Assembly (NCBI GenBank): GCA_026413755.1
Contig: JAOAKH010000009.1
Span: forward strand, 1 to 64,000
Reading direction: 5' to 3'
DNA from: Acidilobaceae archaeon
GTDB lineage: Archaea > Thermoproteota > Thermoprotei_A > Sulfolobales > Acidilobaceae
DNA length: 64,000 bases
Below are positions 52,883 to 61,935 of the stretch, piece after piece (the first letter of the stretch is position 1; every line of letters begins with the position of its first letter). The translations under genes were made by a program, and so were the position numbers. The notes beneath the pieces are model-generated. The model searched no databases. It was not told where the DNA came from and saw only the letters and a list, made by a program, of their open reading frames with translations.

Positions 52883-53586
52883 CGCTGCAGGGCCCTTAGC
52901 TCGGTTAAAATAACTCTCTCCAGATCTTTGAAGACCCTCTGGGAGCAGCCTGCCTTATATTCTCTCAGGAGCTCCTTGAGCTCCTTCCCCACTCTCACCC
53001 TTAGCCTCGACAGGAGGCCCCCTAGGAGGGAGGGGACGTTTGAACAGCCTTCGCTGGACGACTCGTAGTCTACTATCAAGGCCTTCGCTCTCCTGTGGGC
53101 TCCGGTGTATATCACGTTCCTCCAAGGCCTGTTTATCTCCAGGTGCTCCACATTTACCGCATCTAAAGCCCTCGCCGCCCCCAGCGCCTCCAGGAGGGCC
53201 CAGTCCGCCAGCTCCCTCTCGCTCAACTCCCGCAGCTCCGGCCCCAGCACGGCTTCCATGACGATCAGCTCGTCGTCCCAGTATATAGGTCTGGGAGCCG
53301 CGCCGGCCCTGCTAGCTAGTTCTAGCACCTCCCCTTCCCTTGCCAGGCTGGCCCTCTTGCTGTCGCCCCTCCTGGACTTCACCGCGACTACCCTACCCTC
53401 TAGGAGGGCAGCCACTACCACGCTCGCGTGCCCTTTCCCGAACACCCTCAGGCCTACCAGCGGTAGCTCTGAGCGGCCTAGGCTCAGGATCCTCTCAACT
53501 CCAAGCGCATATAGCCTAGATATCCTCTGCGAGCACCCCTCAGGCCTCGGGTAGCACAGGGCTAAGTAGGCCTGGGGAGAGCTCAG
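52879..53586 (-). CDS. Serine/threonine protein kinase, RIO/Bud32-like (COG2112 type)
   Basis: 235 residues. An archaeal kinase with a compact core: RISRLYALGVERILSLGR (N-terminal domain), the glycine loop VFGKGHASVVVAAL, the ATP lysine in VVAVKSRRGDSKR, MEAVLGPELREL for the hinge, and the DYESS near residue 180 for the metal-binding Asp. No ATG/GTG/TTG start precedes the domain in frame; the best is CTG 53586, which overlaps the TGA of the CCA-enzyme gene (CTGA). A GTG inside the core (L-R-V-F) would remove the N-terminal part. Confidence 0.72.
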   Translation of the reverse strand: MSSPQAYLALCYPRPEGCSQRISRLYALGVERILSLGRSELPLVGLRVFGKGHASVVVAALLEGRVVAVKSRRGDSKRASLAREGEVLELASRAGAAPRPIYWDDELIVMEAVLGPELRELSERELADWALLEALGAARALDAVNVEHLEINRPWRNVIYTGAHRRAKALIVDYESSSEGCSNVPSLLGGLLSRLRVRVGKELKELLREYKAGCSQRVFKDLERVILTELRALQR

Positions 53587-54926
53587 CTCGTGTCCGTGAG
53601 AGGGAACCAGGGCGAACCTGTGAGAGCCCAAGGCCTGGCGCCCCTCTCCTCTGCACACCTTAGCCCCTCCTCGCACTCCTCCACATAACACCTCTCTGCC
53701 CTGATCGTCCTGGCCACCTCCTCCGCCCTGACTATCTCAGCGGCCCTCGTGGCCTTCCTTCTCCTCAGGCCGCCCAGGTAGCCGTCCTCCTCCACCCAGG
53801 CAAAGCCCTCCTCTAGGGCTCTCTTGGTCACGAAGTCCAGCGACCCCCTAACGCTTTCCCACGGCGCCGGCCCCCTCCTCACCTCCAGCTCGGGCAAGGA
53901 GATGGCCTCGAGGCCCACGAGGAGGAGTGCCCTCGAGGAGAAGTCCGACCAGAAGGCCTTCCACGAGGTCCTGAACCCCCTCTGCTCTAGAAGGGAGGCC
54001 GTAGCCCCCAGCGCCCTCCTCAACATGCCCATGACGTTCTCCTTCGGCACCTCCTCGTATCTGCCCTCACAAACTATGATCAGTGCGGGTCCCAGCCTCC
54101 GCGGGGCCCTTCGCTGCGGAACGAGTAGCCCCGCCGAAGGGTTAGAGAGGTAGTAGCCTGCCGCTACGATGAAAGCAGAGAGCTTCTGCAGCGTCACAGA
54201 GGCAGCGGCGTTCCTCTGGGGGTCCACAGGATCTACTACTATCATGGGCGAGTCCCTGTACTTCTCCCTCAGCGACCTCTCCTCCCCCGTCCCCTCTACG
54301 TCTATGTACACCTGAGGCCTCCAACTGAGCGACGCCTCGAGCACTTTCCTGAAGCTGCCGTAACGAATGACCAAGAGTTCAGCCAGATAGCCGGAAAAGC
54401 CGCCCACCTCTGCTCCGTAAACCCCTACGGCTTCCATGAAGGACTTCAAGAGCCTGACTTCGTCTGCTATGCAAGGCTTCTCCATCACCTTTGCTGCAAC
54501 GTATTTGGTGTGGAAAGGCGTCCTGCCCACGCCGAGCCTGCTAGGGGTTTCCCCTCTCGTCGCCGGCACCACTTCTGCCTCCATGCCCATGAGGCTCACC
54601 GTGACGTATGGGTGCTCCGCGTACTTCACAAAGAAGGGAAGGGGCTCGAGGCACCTCGTTATGACCTGTAGGCTCCTCTCCTTTACCCACTGCTCCGGCA
54701 TGTCGAAGAGCACGAAGACATCTATCTCCCACTTCCCCCTGAGTATAGTCCCCTTCGCAAAGCTCCCCTCCAGCTCTACCTGAGCGCTGAGGCCTTGGGC
54801 TTCTATGCAGTCCCTGAGCCTCCTCTTCAGCCCAGTGTATAGAGAGCTCAACAGCTTGAGCTGCAAACCTGTGGGCCTCAGCATCTCTAAGGCCTTCTCT
54901 TCCACCTCCCCCCTCTCACAGCTCAT
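53583..54926 (-). CDS. cca: CCA-adding tRNA nucleotidyltransferase (archaeal class I)
   Basis: 447 residues; adds or repairs the 3' CCA of tRNAs. The polymerase-beta-type active site is VELEGSFAKGTILRGKWEID, followed by VFVLF, with GS and the D-x-D-like acids. MEAEVVPATRGETPSR and SPMIVVDPVDPQRNAAAS are class I archaeal signatures. ATG 54926 overlaps the stop of thpR (ATGA). Both visible tRNA genes encode CCA, so repair may be the main role here. Confidence 0.94.
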   Translation of the reverse strand: MSCERGEVEEKALEMLRPTGLQLKLLSSLYTGLKRRLRDCIEAQGLSAQVELEGSFAKGTILRGKWEIDVFVLFDMPEQWVKERSLQVITRCLEPLPFFVKYAEHPYVTVSLMGMEAEVVPATRGETPSRLGVGRTPFHTKYVAAKVMEKPCIADEVRLLKSFMEAVGVYGAEVGGFSGYLAELLVIRYGSFRKVLEASLSWRPQVYIDVEGTGEERSLREKYRDSPMIVVDPVDPQRNAAASVTLQKLSAFIVAAGYYLSNPSAGLLVPQRRAPRRLGPALIIVCEGRYEEVPKENVMGMLRRALGATASLLEQRGFRTSWKAFWSDFSSRALLLVGLEAISLPELEVRRGPAPWESVRGSLDFVTKRALEEGFAWVEEDGYLGGLRRRKATRAAEIVRAEEVARTIRAERCYVEECEEGLRCAEERGARPWALTGSPWFPLTDTS

Positions 54927-55483
54927 CTCGCCTTGACCTCTGCTAATGTCTCGTATATGGGCCCCCTGGGCGTAAGGGTGCTCCTCTTTAGCCTCACGCT
55001 TTCTACCACCATTACTCCGAACTCGTAGTCGGAGAGCTCCTGGAGCAACTTGATCAGGACGGGCGTGGCCCTCCCCTTCATCCTGGCAAGCGTTAGGTGC
55101 GGCACGAACTTCTCCCTCTCCGGCGGTACCCCCTTTGACCTCAGGATCCTCTCCACTTGCTCCCTCAGGGAGGCCATCTCCTCTGCCCCCCTCCCCACGC
55201 CTGCCCAGATTACCCTTGGGTCGAATGTGTTAGGGAAGGCCCCTAGCCCCCTCACCTCCACGGAAAACCTCTGGAACTGCAGCGCAGAGAGCGCCCTAGA
55301 GATCTCGAGCGCAAGGGCCTGAGGTATCTCCCCTATGAAGCGCAGCGTGAAGTGCATATTGTGCTGCTCTACGAGCTTCACCTGAGCGCCGCTAGAGAGG
55401 AGGGAGCTCTTGACTCTCTCCAGCGCAGAGAGCAGTAGGGGATCCTCTACGTCTACGGCAACGAACGTCCTCAGGTAGCTCAT
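54923..55483 (-). CDS. thpR: RNA 2',3'-cyclic phosphodiesterase (LigT/ThpR family)
   Basis: 186 residues of the 2H phosphoesterase superfamily. The two HxTx motifs are MHFTLRFIG and FVPHLTLARMK. It opens 2',3'-cyclic phosphates and may act in tRNA end processing or splicing, which fits its place between TYW1 and the CCA enzyme. It starts at ATG 55483 with a purine-rich stretch before it, about 33 bases after the TYW1 stop. Confidence 0.93.
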   Translation of the reverse strand: MSYLRTFVAVDVEDPLLLSALERVKSSLLSSGAQVKLVEQHNMHFTLRFIGEIPQALALEISRALSALQFQRFSVEVRGLGAFPNTFDPRVIWAGVGRGAEEMASLREQVERILRSKGVPPEREKFVPHLTLARMKGRATPVLIKLLQELSDYEFGVMVVESVRLKRSTLTPRGPIYETLAEVKAR

Positions 55484-55516
55484 GAAGACCCTAGCTGAGA
55501 GGGCCTGCGAGGGCTT

Positions 55517-56578
55517 TTAGGGGAAGAGCTCCACGTCGTACTCGCCGGGGCCTATAGCCTCTTTCATCTTTAGGCCCTCCGGACATCCCTTGCCCAGCCT
55601 TATGGGCTCTGGGATCGAGCTCAGCAGCACTACCCTGCTCACCCTGCTCTCCCCTATCAGCGGGTACCCCGTCAGCTCTGAGAGCCTCTCGCCGACCTTC
55701 TTTACGTAATCGAAGGTGGCCTGATCTTCCCTAGAGAGCCTGAACCTGCTTGTGCCGAGCCACATATATGACTTTATCTCCACATAAGTAGGCCTTGCAA
55801 GGTCAATGAGCTTGGCGAAGCCCCCGAGGGCCTCTTCCGTGTCATTGAACCCCCTCACGAGGGTTATCCTTATGGCCGTTGGGCTGGTGAAGCTCGGCAG
55901 TAGCTCCAGAGTCTTCAGCGTGAGCTCCCAAGCCCTCGGCACTAGGGGCCTCGTGAAGTAATCGTAGCTCCTCTTGTCCCAGGCCTCCAGACTGACGTAG
56001 AGCTGGCTTGGCTCCTCGTCCAGGTGCGCCAATACGTCCGGCCTAACGCCCCTGGTGACCACGAAGGTGGTCATGCCCCTCCTGTGTATCTCCTTAATGA
56101 GGTCCCCAAGGAGCGGGTACAGCGTAGGCTCTCCCGTAAGGCTCATGGTGACGTGGGCAGGGTTCATGGCCTCCTCAACCATCTTAGGATCTATTCCTGG
56201 CATCCCCTTGTAGCCGCTCATGAGCCTCCTGTGCTCCCTTATGAGGCCATCCACGAGCTCCTTAGGGTCGTCGTAGAAGGGTAGCTTCGTCTCGTCGAGA
56301 TCTACGCCTACGTCCTGAGGCCTTATCCTCCAGCAGTGCATACATGCGTTCCAGCACCAGAAGGCGGCGGGGCTCATCTGGATGTCCCTGTGGCTCTCTA
56401 TGCCGTAGAACTTACACTTATAGCAGTGCCTTTTCTCCATCATGGCCATGTGGGTCCAGTAGCACTTCTTAACCACCGTGTGCCTGCCCACAAAGTGGTA
56501 CTTCTGTCTGGCTAGCCTCTCAACTAGAGGCATCCACTTCTCCGGCATGTCGTGCCTTATGAGCCCCTTGCCCCTCAC
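55517..56578 (-). CDS. taw1: 4-demethylwyosine synthase (TYW1, radical SAM)
   Basis: 353 residues; joins pyruvate carbons to m1G37 of tRNA-Phe to make the tricyclic wyosine base. The radical-SAM cysteines are in AFWCWNACMHCWR (C-x3-C-x2-C). The second Fe-S cluster motif has VVKKCYWTHMAM and RHCYKCKFYG. SLTGEPTLYPLL and YVSLEAWDK are typical. GTG 56578 overlaps the thioredoxin reductase stop (GTGA); an in-frame ATG at 56548 is the alternative. As an Fe-S enzyme it depends on the Suf genes downstream. Confidence 0.94.
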   Translation of the reverse strand: MRGKGLIRHDMPEKWMPLVERLARQKYHFVGRHTVVKKCYWTHMAMMEKRHCYKCKFYGIESHRDIQMSPAAFWCWNACMHCWRIRPQDVGVDLDETKLPFYDDPKELVDGLIREHRRLMSGYKGMPGIDPKMVEEAMNPAHVTMSLTGEPTLYPLLGDLIKEIHRRGMTTFVVTRGVRPDVLAHLDEEPSQLYVSLEAWDKRSYDYFTRPLVPRAWELTLKTLELLPSFTSPTAIRITLVRGFNDTEEALGGFAKLIDLARPTYVEIKSYMWLGTSRFRLSREDQATFDYVKKVGERLSELTGYPLIGESRVSRVVLLSSIPEPIRLGKGCPEGLKMKEAIGPGEYDVELFP

Positions 56579-57558
56579 TTCCCCTCCCCCAGTAGGCCTC
56601 TCTCTAGGAGGTATTGATATGCGCTGTAGGCAGCCACAGCCCCCATGGCTGCAGCGGTAACCACCTGCCTGAAGCCCCTCCAGAGGCTGGTCGCATCTCC
56701 GGCGGCGAACATGCCAGGTATGCTGGTCTCCATCCACTCACCCACCTTTACATAGCCCTGTTCGTCCGTCTCCACGCCTATCCTCCTGAAGAGCTCCGTG
56801 GGGGGCTCCTGGCCTATCTCGACAAACACGCCGTCCACCTCGACCACCGCTTCCCCTTTAGGTCCCTTCACTTTCACCGCCTTCACCTCCTCCTCCCCCA
56901 ATATCTCAGTCACCACGCTGTTCAGGACGAACTCGATGTTTGTCCTCCTCTTCGCATCCTCTACGAGGGCGGGCTTTGCTCTGAACGAATCCCTCCTGTG
57001 GATCAGATACACCTTGCCCACGTACCCGCTAAGCATAATGGCTCCCTCGAGGGCGGCATCTCCTCCTCCCACGACTGCTACTGCGCTCTTCCCCTTGAAG
57101 AGCGGGGCGTCGCAGACACTACAATAACTAACCCCTCTCCCCTGGAACTTGTCCTCTCCTGGGACGCCCAGCTTCCTCCTCCTGCTTCCCACTGCCAGGA
57201 TCACTGTCTTTGCATAGACCTCAGTGCCCCCCCTGCCCGCTATCTTGAACAGGTCTCCTTCCCTCTTCACGTCAATTACCTCCACGCCCGTCACCACCTT
57301 CACCCCTGAGCTCTCTGCATGCTCCCTGAACTTGTTGATGAGCTCCGAAGCCTTGATCTTCGTGAAGCCAGGGTAGTCGTCTATCCACTCAGTCCAGTTC
57401 AGCTGCCCTCCTACATCTATGCTGAGGACCACCGTCTTCAGTAGGAGCCTCGCTGCGTACACTGCCGCAGAGAGGCCTGCGGGTCCTCCTCCAACTATCA
57501 CTAGATCGTATTTCTCGCCCCTCTCTACCCTCGGCCTCCTACCTATCCTTAGAGACAT
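56575..57558 (-). CDS. trxB: Thioredoxin reductase
   Basis: 327 residues. The FAD site is VIVGGGPAGLSAAVYAARL. The redox disulfide is GVSYCSVCDAPLFKGK, and the NAD(P) site AVVGGGDAALEGAIML lacks the usual arginines after the third strand (YLIHRRDSF is present). AAGDATSLWRGFRQVVTAAA is the second FAD motif. ATG 57558 is chosen for its GGGAGG site. The promoter holds the third palindrome. It probably reduces a cytosolic thioredoxin that feeds the CcdA protein. Confidence 0.94.
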   Translation of the reverse strand: MSLRIGRRPRVERGEKYDLVIVGGGPAGLSAAVYAARLLLKTVVLSIDVGGQLNWTEWIDDYPGFTKIKASELINKFREHAESSGVKVVTGVEVIDVKREGDLFKIAGRGGTEVYAKTVILAVGSRRRKLGVPGEDKFQGRGVSYCSVCDAPLFKGKSAVAVVGGGDAALEGAIMLSGYVGKVYLIHRRDSFRAKPALVEDAKRRTNIEFVLNSVVTEILGEEEVKAVKVKGPKGEAVVEVDGVFVEIGQEPPTELFRRIGVETDEQGYVKVGEWMETSIPGMFAAGDATSLWRGFRQVVTAAAMGAVAAYSAYQYLLERGLLGEGK

Positions 57559-57570
57559 ACGTCCTCCCAC

Positions 57571-57583
57571 TAAACGCCGTTAA
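57571..57583. promoter_or_regulatory. Palindromic operator candidate upstream of trxB
   Basis: TAAACGCCGTTAA has five of six arm pairs matching and shares AACGCCGTTAA exactly with the sufB site. It is centred 19 bases before the trxB ATG. A weaker TATA-like CTCTTAACT lies about 15 bases further upstream. Confidence 0.6.
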
Positions 57584-57604
57584 ATAGAGTTAAGAGAGTT
57601 GCGG

Positions 57605-58414
57605 CTATATTGGCATGTCCTTCCCCTCATATATCAACATAGCCAGGAACAGTGCTATCGCGACTAGGGCAGATAGAACGCCCAAGTCTAGAGCAGAAAC
57701 CGTTCCCTTAGTTGCTATCTCTAGCGCAGGGAAGTACCTAGAGGCCGTCAGGTAGCCGAGGGGCTCTAGGGCAGTCCCCATGCTCATGGTGTCCATCACA
57801 TAGTCCAACACCACGAGGCCCGCCGAGACGGGCTTCGCGAGGGCAGGCGGTAGGACCGTCCCCAAGAGCATGCCCACGGAGACGCAGAGGAGAAGGTAAG
57901 GTATGGCGTGGAGGTGAAGGAGGACTATGTTGCGCCCGATGAGCTCCTCCACTCCCATGAGGGCAGCAAAGAGGAATGTGGCTAGCAGCGAAGCCACAGT
58001 GAGGCCGAGGACGAGGACGGCTATGGAGAGGAACCTAGCTAGCAGGAGATCTCTGCGAGAGAGGGGGAGGGAGAGATTAAGGGGACCTGTCCTTTCTAGC
58101 AGGTCGTCCACTACTGCGCCAGCTCCCACGAAAGCTAGGTATGCGCCCAAGATCACTATGTAAATCCAGGCAAAGTAGTTCAGGACGTAGAACGCCTCGG
58201 CGCCCAGCACCTCAGGAACGCCCTTGCCGAAGAGCTTCATGAGCTCCTCTGGGAACTGCTTGAAGAGCTCCTCGTACAGCCTCTGGAGCTCCTCCTCTTC
58301 GCCCCAGGACCAGACTGTGAGGGCTATGATGACTGACAGGACCAGGGACCAGCCTAGCAGTGCCCTCCTCCTGAGCCTGAAGTCGAACCTAGCGTAGTTC
58401 AGCAACGCTATCAC
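57605..58414 (-). CDS. ABC-2 type exporter permease
   Basis: 269 residues with about six membrane helices. Signs are an N-terminal basic turn RLRRRALLGWSLVLSVII, the GAVVDDLLERTGPLNLSLPLS cytosolic coupling region (cited in part), and later helices ending YEGKDMPI. It forms a two-gene exporter with the ATPase gene overlapping it by 4 bases (ATGA/GTGA coupling). The substrate is unknown; drugs, polysaccharides or lipids are typical. Confidence 0.83.
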   Translation of the reverse strand: MIALLNYARFDFRLRRRALLGWSLVLSVIIALTVWSWGEEEELQRLYEELFKQFPEELMKLFGKGVPEVLGAEAFYVLNYFAWIYIVILGAYLAFVGAGAVVDDLLERTGPLNLSLPLSRRDLLLARFLSIAVLVLGLTVASLLATFLFAALMGVEELIGRNIVLLHLHAIPYLLLCVSVGMLLGTVLPPALAKPVSAGLVVLDYVMDTMSMGTALEPLGYLTASRYFPALEIATKGTVSALDLGVLSALVAIALFLAMLIYEGKDMPI

Positions 58415-59277
58415 CTTTTGTATATGTGCATGAAGACCTCTTCAAGCGTCATGTTCCTTATCTCCACGTCCTCCACGCCGTGCTCTGCCAAGAGCGCCAA
58501 GAGCTCTGAGTAGCGGTCCGCCGCCAGGACCACCTCCCTCCCCTCCTGAGAGAGAACTCTGGCCACTCCCTCCAGCCTCCTGACGTCCAAAGGCTCCTTT
58601 AGCCTAACCTTCACCAGCTTTCCCAGCTTCGAGAGGAGGGAGGGGAGGTCCTCTAGCGCCACGATTCTCCCCTCCTTTATGAGGCAGATCCTGTCAGCTA
58701 CCCTCTGCACCTCGCTCAGGACGTGAGAGGAGAAGAAGACGGTCTTGCCCCTTCTTACCTCCTCCCTCAGGAAGTTAAGCAGCCTGTCCCTCATGAGGGG
58801 ATCTAGCCCTGTAGTGGGCTCATCTAATATGAGAAGGTCCGGGTCATGAGAGAGGGCCAGGGCTAGGGCTAACATCTGTCTCATGCCCTTCGAGTACTCC
58901 TCCACTTTCTTGTTCAGGTCAAGGGGGAAGAGCTCTAGGATCTCCTCAGCCCTCCCCGCCCCTCCCCTTATCCTGGAGTAGTACCCTAGGATCTCTTTAC
59001 CCTTCAGGCCCCTCGGGAACGAGAAGTCCTCTGCCAGATAGCCTATCTCCTCCCTCACCCTGGCCATCTTCCTATCGTCTCTTGAGTCCACGCCCATGAC
59101 TATAGCCCTCCCTCTCGTGGGCCTCATGAACCCCATTAGAAGCCTCACGGTCGTGGTTTTCCCCGCGCCGTTAGGACCTAAGTACGCGAAGGCTTCGCCC
59201 TTCCTGACAGAGAAGTCTATGTCCACTATCCCTACTCTCTCCCCGTAAAACTTGGTGAGACCCTCTGCAACTATCAC
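58411..59277 (-). CDS. ABC-2 type exporter ATPase
   Basis: 288 residues. Walker A is GPNGAGKTT. The signature is EYSKGMRQMLALALALSHDP, Walker B is LLILDEPTTGLDP, and the switch His is in FFSSHVLSEVQRVADRI. The C-terminal 70 residues are the small DUF4162-like region found in these exporters. The start is GTG 59277. It is first of the two exporter genes and lies about 50 bases from the aEF-1beta stop, perhaps with its own promoter. Confidence 0.9.
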   Translation of the reverse strand: MIVAEGLTKFYGERVGIVDIDFSVRKGEAFAYLGPNGAGKTTTVRLLMGFMRPTRGRAIVMGVDSRDDRKMARVREEIGYLAEDFSFPRGLKGKEILGYYSRIRGGAGRAEEILELFPLDLNKKVEEYSKGMRQMLALALALSHDPDLLILDEPTTGLDPLMRDRLLNFLREEVRRGKTVFFSSHVLSEVQRVADRICLIKEGRIVALEDLPSLLSKLGKLVKVRLKEPLDVRRLEGVARVLSQEGREVVLAADRYSELLALLAEHGVEDVEIRNMTLEEVFMHIYKR

Positions 59278-59326
59278 ACAGGGTTCCCTCTATGTAAAAA
59301 GGTGAGCAGCAAAACATATAATATAC

Positions 59327-59599
59327 CTATATTCTATGCACGAACTCCACTTCTACCTCGTCTACCCCTTCCACTCCCCTCAACACGCTCTCCAGCTCGT
59401 CAGTCCCTCCCTCGGTCTCCTCCGGCATGGTGACGAGTATCCTGAGAGCGTTGTAGCCGAACGCTATCGGTATCTCGCTGCTCCCCACCAACATGTAGTT
59501 CGTCGGGAGGCTGGACCTGATCTTCTCTAGCAGCTCGTTCCGGTCTATTTCTACGCCCGAGGGGAAGACCCTTACGGCCACGACTACCCTAGCCAACAT
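59327..59599 (-). CDS. ef1b: Elongation factor 1-beta (aEF-1beta)
   Basis: 90 residues, the nucleotide exchange factor for aEF-1A. It has VVVAVRVFPSGVEIDRNELL, LVGSSEIPIAFGYNALRILV and the acidic EEVEVEFV-like end (VDEVEVEFVHRI). The zinc-ribbon gene 8 bases upstream is a conserved companion in archaea. It starts with ATG-TTG at 59599. Confidence 0.95.
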   Translation of the reverse strand: MLARVVVAVRVFPSGVEIDRNELLEKIRSSLPTNYMLVGSSEIPIAFGYNALRILVTMPEETEGGTDELESVLRGVEGVDEVEVEFVHRI

Positions 59600-59607
59600 A
59601 CCTCACC

Positions 59608-59817
59608 TCACGGGCCCTCGAAGCCGCAGTTAGGGCACCTATAAGGAGCACCTCTAATTCTCTCCTTCTCACACCTCCATATGAGGAAGACCCCACAGTT
59701 GGGGCAGAAGAACGAGACAGCCCTCTCCGCTGGGTTTATGAGTTTGCCAGAGCTACACGTTGGCGGTTTCACGTTGTCGTATATGTCTATCTTCCTAGCA
59801 GCCACTGCCCTCGACAT
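59608..59817 (-). CDS. Small zinc-ribbon protein (HVO_2753-like)
   Basis: 69 residues. Four Cys sites form two knuckle pairs: PPTCSSG, SFFCPNCGVF, WRCEKER and YRCPNCGFEGP. It resembles the archaeal HVO_2753-type zinc-finger proteins usually encoded beside aEF-1beta, thought to act in translation. ATG 59817 follows GGAGGAGAC, with a TATA-like TTTAAA about 30-35 bases upstream (59848-59853). Confidence 0.88.
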   Translation of the reverse strand: MSRAVAARKIDIYDNVKPPTCSSGKLINPAERAVSFFCPNCGVFLIWRCEKERIRGAPYRCPNCGFEGP

Positions 59818-59859
59818 GTCTCCTCCCCCCTTGCCTCGCCTCTTGAGTTTAAAAGCTTG

Positions 59860-60729
59860 TTAGAGAACCCTGCTCACCAGCCTAGGTATGTCGAAGGGGG
59901 TTCTGGCTACTGGTATGCCAGCCTTCTCCAGTGCCTTTACCTTGCTACTGTAGTCTCCCATGCCCATCATTATTATGGCTCCCGCGTGCCCCATCCTCTT
60001 GCCCGGCGGGGCTGTCCTCCCGGCGACGAAGGCCACGACCGGCTTAGTGAACCTGCCCTCCATTACCATCTTCGCAGCCCTCTCCTCCATGTCCCCTCCT
60101 ATCTCCCCCAGCAGCACCACCGCCTTGGTTTCCTCGTCCTTCTCAAAGAGCTCCATGGCTTCCGTGAAAGTGAGGCCCACTATGGGGTCTCCTCCGATGC
60201 CAATGACGGTGGACTGTCCTATGCCCTCCCTTGTCAGCGCATAGCTTACCTCGTAAGTCAAAGTCCCGCTCCGCGATATGACCCCCACGGGCCCTCTGGA
60301 GAACACGTGACCTGGCATTATGCCCACCTTTGCCTCCCCTGGCGTTATGACGCCAGGGCAGTTGGGCCCGACTATCGTGACCCCCTTGCTCCTGGCGTAG
60401 TTCACAACCCTCATGGTCTCGTGCACAGGTATGCCTTCTGTGATCACCACGACGAGCCCTATGCCCGAGTCCACAGCTTCATATATCGCGTCTGCCGCAA
60501 AGCGGGCTGGCACGAACACTATTGAGGCATTGGCGCCCCTCTCCCTCACCGCCTCCTTCATGGAGTCGTAAACGGGAACTCCGTGGACCTCAGAGCCGCC
60601 CTTGCCGGGCGTTACGCCTGCCACTACCTTAGTGCCGTACTCTAGCATGAGCTTAGCGTGGAAGGAGCCCTCCCTGCCGGTTATGCCCTGCACCGCTACC
60701 CTTGTATTCCTGTTAACCAGTATGGCCAT
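59860..60729 (-). CDS. sucD: Succinyl-CoA ligase, alpha subunit
   Basis: 289 residues. CoA site: [20 protein letters not shown]. The phosphohistidine is in [10 protein letters not shown], and TPGKGG and [14 protein letters not shown] follow the family order. It links the citric acid cycle to substrate-level ATP. It starts at ATG 60729, one base after the sucC stop. Confidence 0.95.
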   Translation of the reverse strand: MAILVNRNTRVAVQGITGREGSFHAKLMLEYGTKVVAGVTPGKGGSEVHGVPVYDSMKEAVRERGANASIVFVPARFAADAIYEAVDSGIGLVVVITEGIPVHETMRVVNYARSKGVTIVGPNCPGVITPGEAKVGIMPGHVFSRGPVGVISRSGTLTYEVSYALTREGIGQSTVIGIGGDPIVGLTFTEAMELFEKDEETKAVVLLGEIGGDMEERAAKMVMEGRFTKPVVAFVAGRTAPPGKRMGHAGAIIMMGMGDYSSKVKALEKAGIPVARTPFDIPRLVSRVL

Positions 60730-60730
60730 C

Positions 60731-61888
60731 TCAGCTCGCCTCCCTCACGGCTGCCAACGCAGCCTCCCGCGGGTCGCTGAACACATTTATCCCTGCCTCC
60801 TCCAGTATCCTCCTTCCCTCCTCTTCCCTCGTACCTGAGAGCCTCACGAAGATCTTCTTGCTTAGTCCCCCGTGTTCCCTTATTGCCTCCACTATCCCCC
60901 TAGCCACCTCGTCGCCCCTCGTTATGCCGCCGAAGATGTTTATGAAGACAGTCTTAGCTTTGGGATACTCTAGGAGGAGCAGCACGGCCTTCTTCACCCT
61001 CTCGGCGCTGGCTCCCCCTCCTATGTCGAGGAAGTTGGCTGGAGCGCCGCCGAACTCATAGACCAGGTCCATGGTGGTCATGGTCAGCCCTGCCCCATTG
61101 CCTATTATGCCCACGCTCCCCTCTAGCTCCACGAAAGCCAGGCCCGCCTTCTTCCCCTTCAGCTCCCAGAGGCTCACCTCCCCTCCCTCGAGCCTCTCCA
61201 CGGCGAGCTCGGGATGCTTGTATGAGGCGTTGTCGTCGACTATTATCCTGGCGTCCAGCGCCACCGCCTTCTCGTCCACTATGGTGAGCGGGTTGACCTC
61301 CACCAGATCTGCGTCGTACTTCGTGAAGACCTCGTACAGCGAGAGGAGCAGAGAGGAGAAGCTGTTAAGGGCCCCTCCTGATAGCCCTATGCTCCTCGCC
61401 ACGGCCCTCGCCTCGTAAGGCCTCAGGCCTGCGTAGAGGTCCACAGAGAGCCTCACTATGCTCTCCGGCCTCTCCCTCGCTATCTCCTCTATGTCCACCC
61501 CCCCGTATTTGCTTGCCAGGATGACAGGCCTCCTCTCGCTCCTGTCTAAGGTTATGGAGGCGTAGAGCTCCGCCTCGTGCTTCACGGCCTTCTCTACTAA
61601 CACGTATGCTGGCTTCAGGCCCTTGATGGGGTGCTCGAAGAGCAGCTCCACGAGCTTTGCTGCCTCCTCTAGGCTGCCTGCTAACCTTATGCCGCCCGCC
61701 TTGCCCCTCCCCGCCACCAGCACCTGGCTCTTGACCACCAGCGGCGGCTCCAAGCGCGCTGACTCCAGCTTTGACCTCGCGTCCTCGCCCTTGGCTATAA
61801 CCACGCCCGGCGGCACTTCTACCCCATGTCTTCTCAGGATCTCTTTGGCCTCAAACTCATACAGCTTCAAGCCCTGCACCGCCTCCAT
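60731..61888 (-). CDS. sucC: Succinyl-CoA ligase, beta subunit
   Basis: 385 residues. ATP-grasp features: [55 protein letters not shown] and [34 protein letters not shown] is typical of the C-terminal domain. ATG 61888 lies in the 47-base divergent gap before the hypothetical gene at 61936. Confidence 0.95.
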   Translation of the reverse strand: MEAVQGLKLYEFEAKEILRRHGVEVPPGVVIAKGEDARSKLESARLEPPLVVKSQVLVAGRGKAGGIRLAGSLEEAAKLVELLFEHPIKGLKPAYVLVEKAVKHEAELYASITLDRSERRPVILASKYGGVDIEEIARERPESIVRLSVDLYAGLRPYEARAVARSIGLSGGALNSFSSLLLSLYEVFTKYDADLVEVNPLTIVDEKAVALDARIIVDDNASYKHPELAVERLEGGEVSLWELKGKKAGLAFVELEGSVGIIGNGAGLTMTTMDLVYEFGGAPANFLDIGGGASAERVKKAVLLLLEYPKAKTVFINIFGGITRGDEVARGIVEAIREHGGLSKKIFVRLSGTREEEGRRILEEAGINVFSDPREAALAAVREAS

Positions 61889-61935
61889 ATGTCCCCCATT
61901 CCTTAAAGCTTCCTCTCTCCATACCCCAGGGACCT

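Noticed and set aside
56614-57309. 231-codon plus-strand open frame opposite trxB
   Set aside because: Antisense shadow; no motif, promoter or ribosome site, and full overlap with a clear thioredoxin reductase.
59857-60525. 222-codon plus-strand open frame opposite sucD
   Set aside because: It is antisense to a gene with full family motifs. His/Pro/Tyr-rich translation is the usual shadow of GC-rich codon bias.
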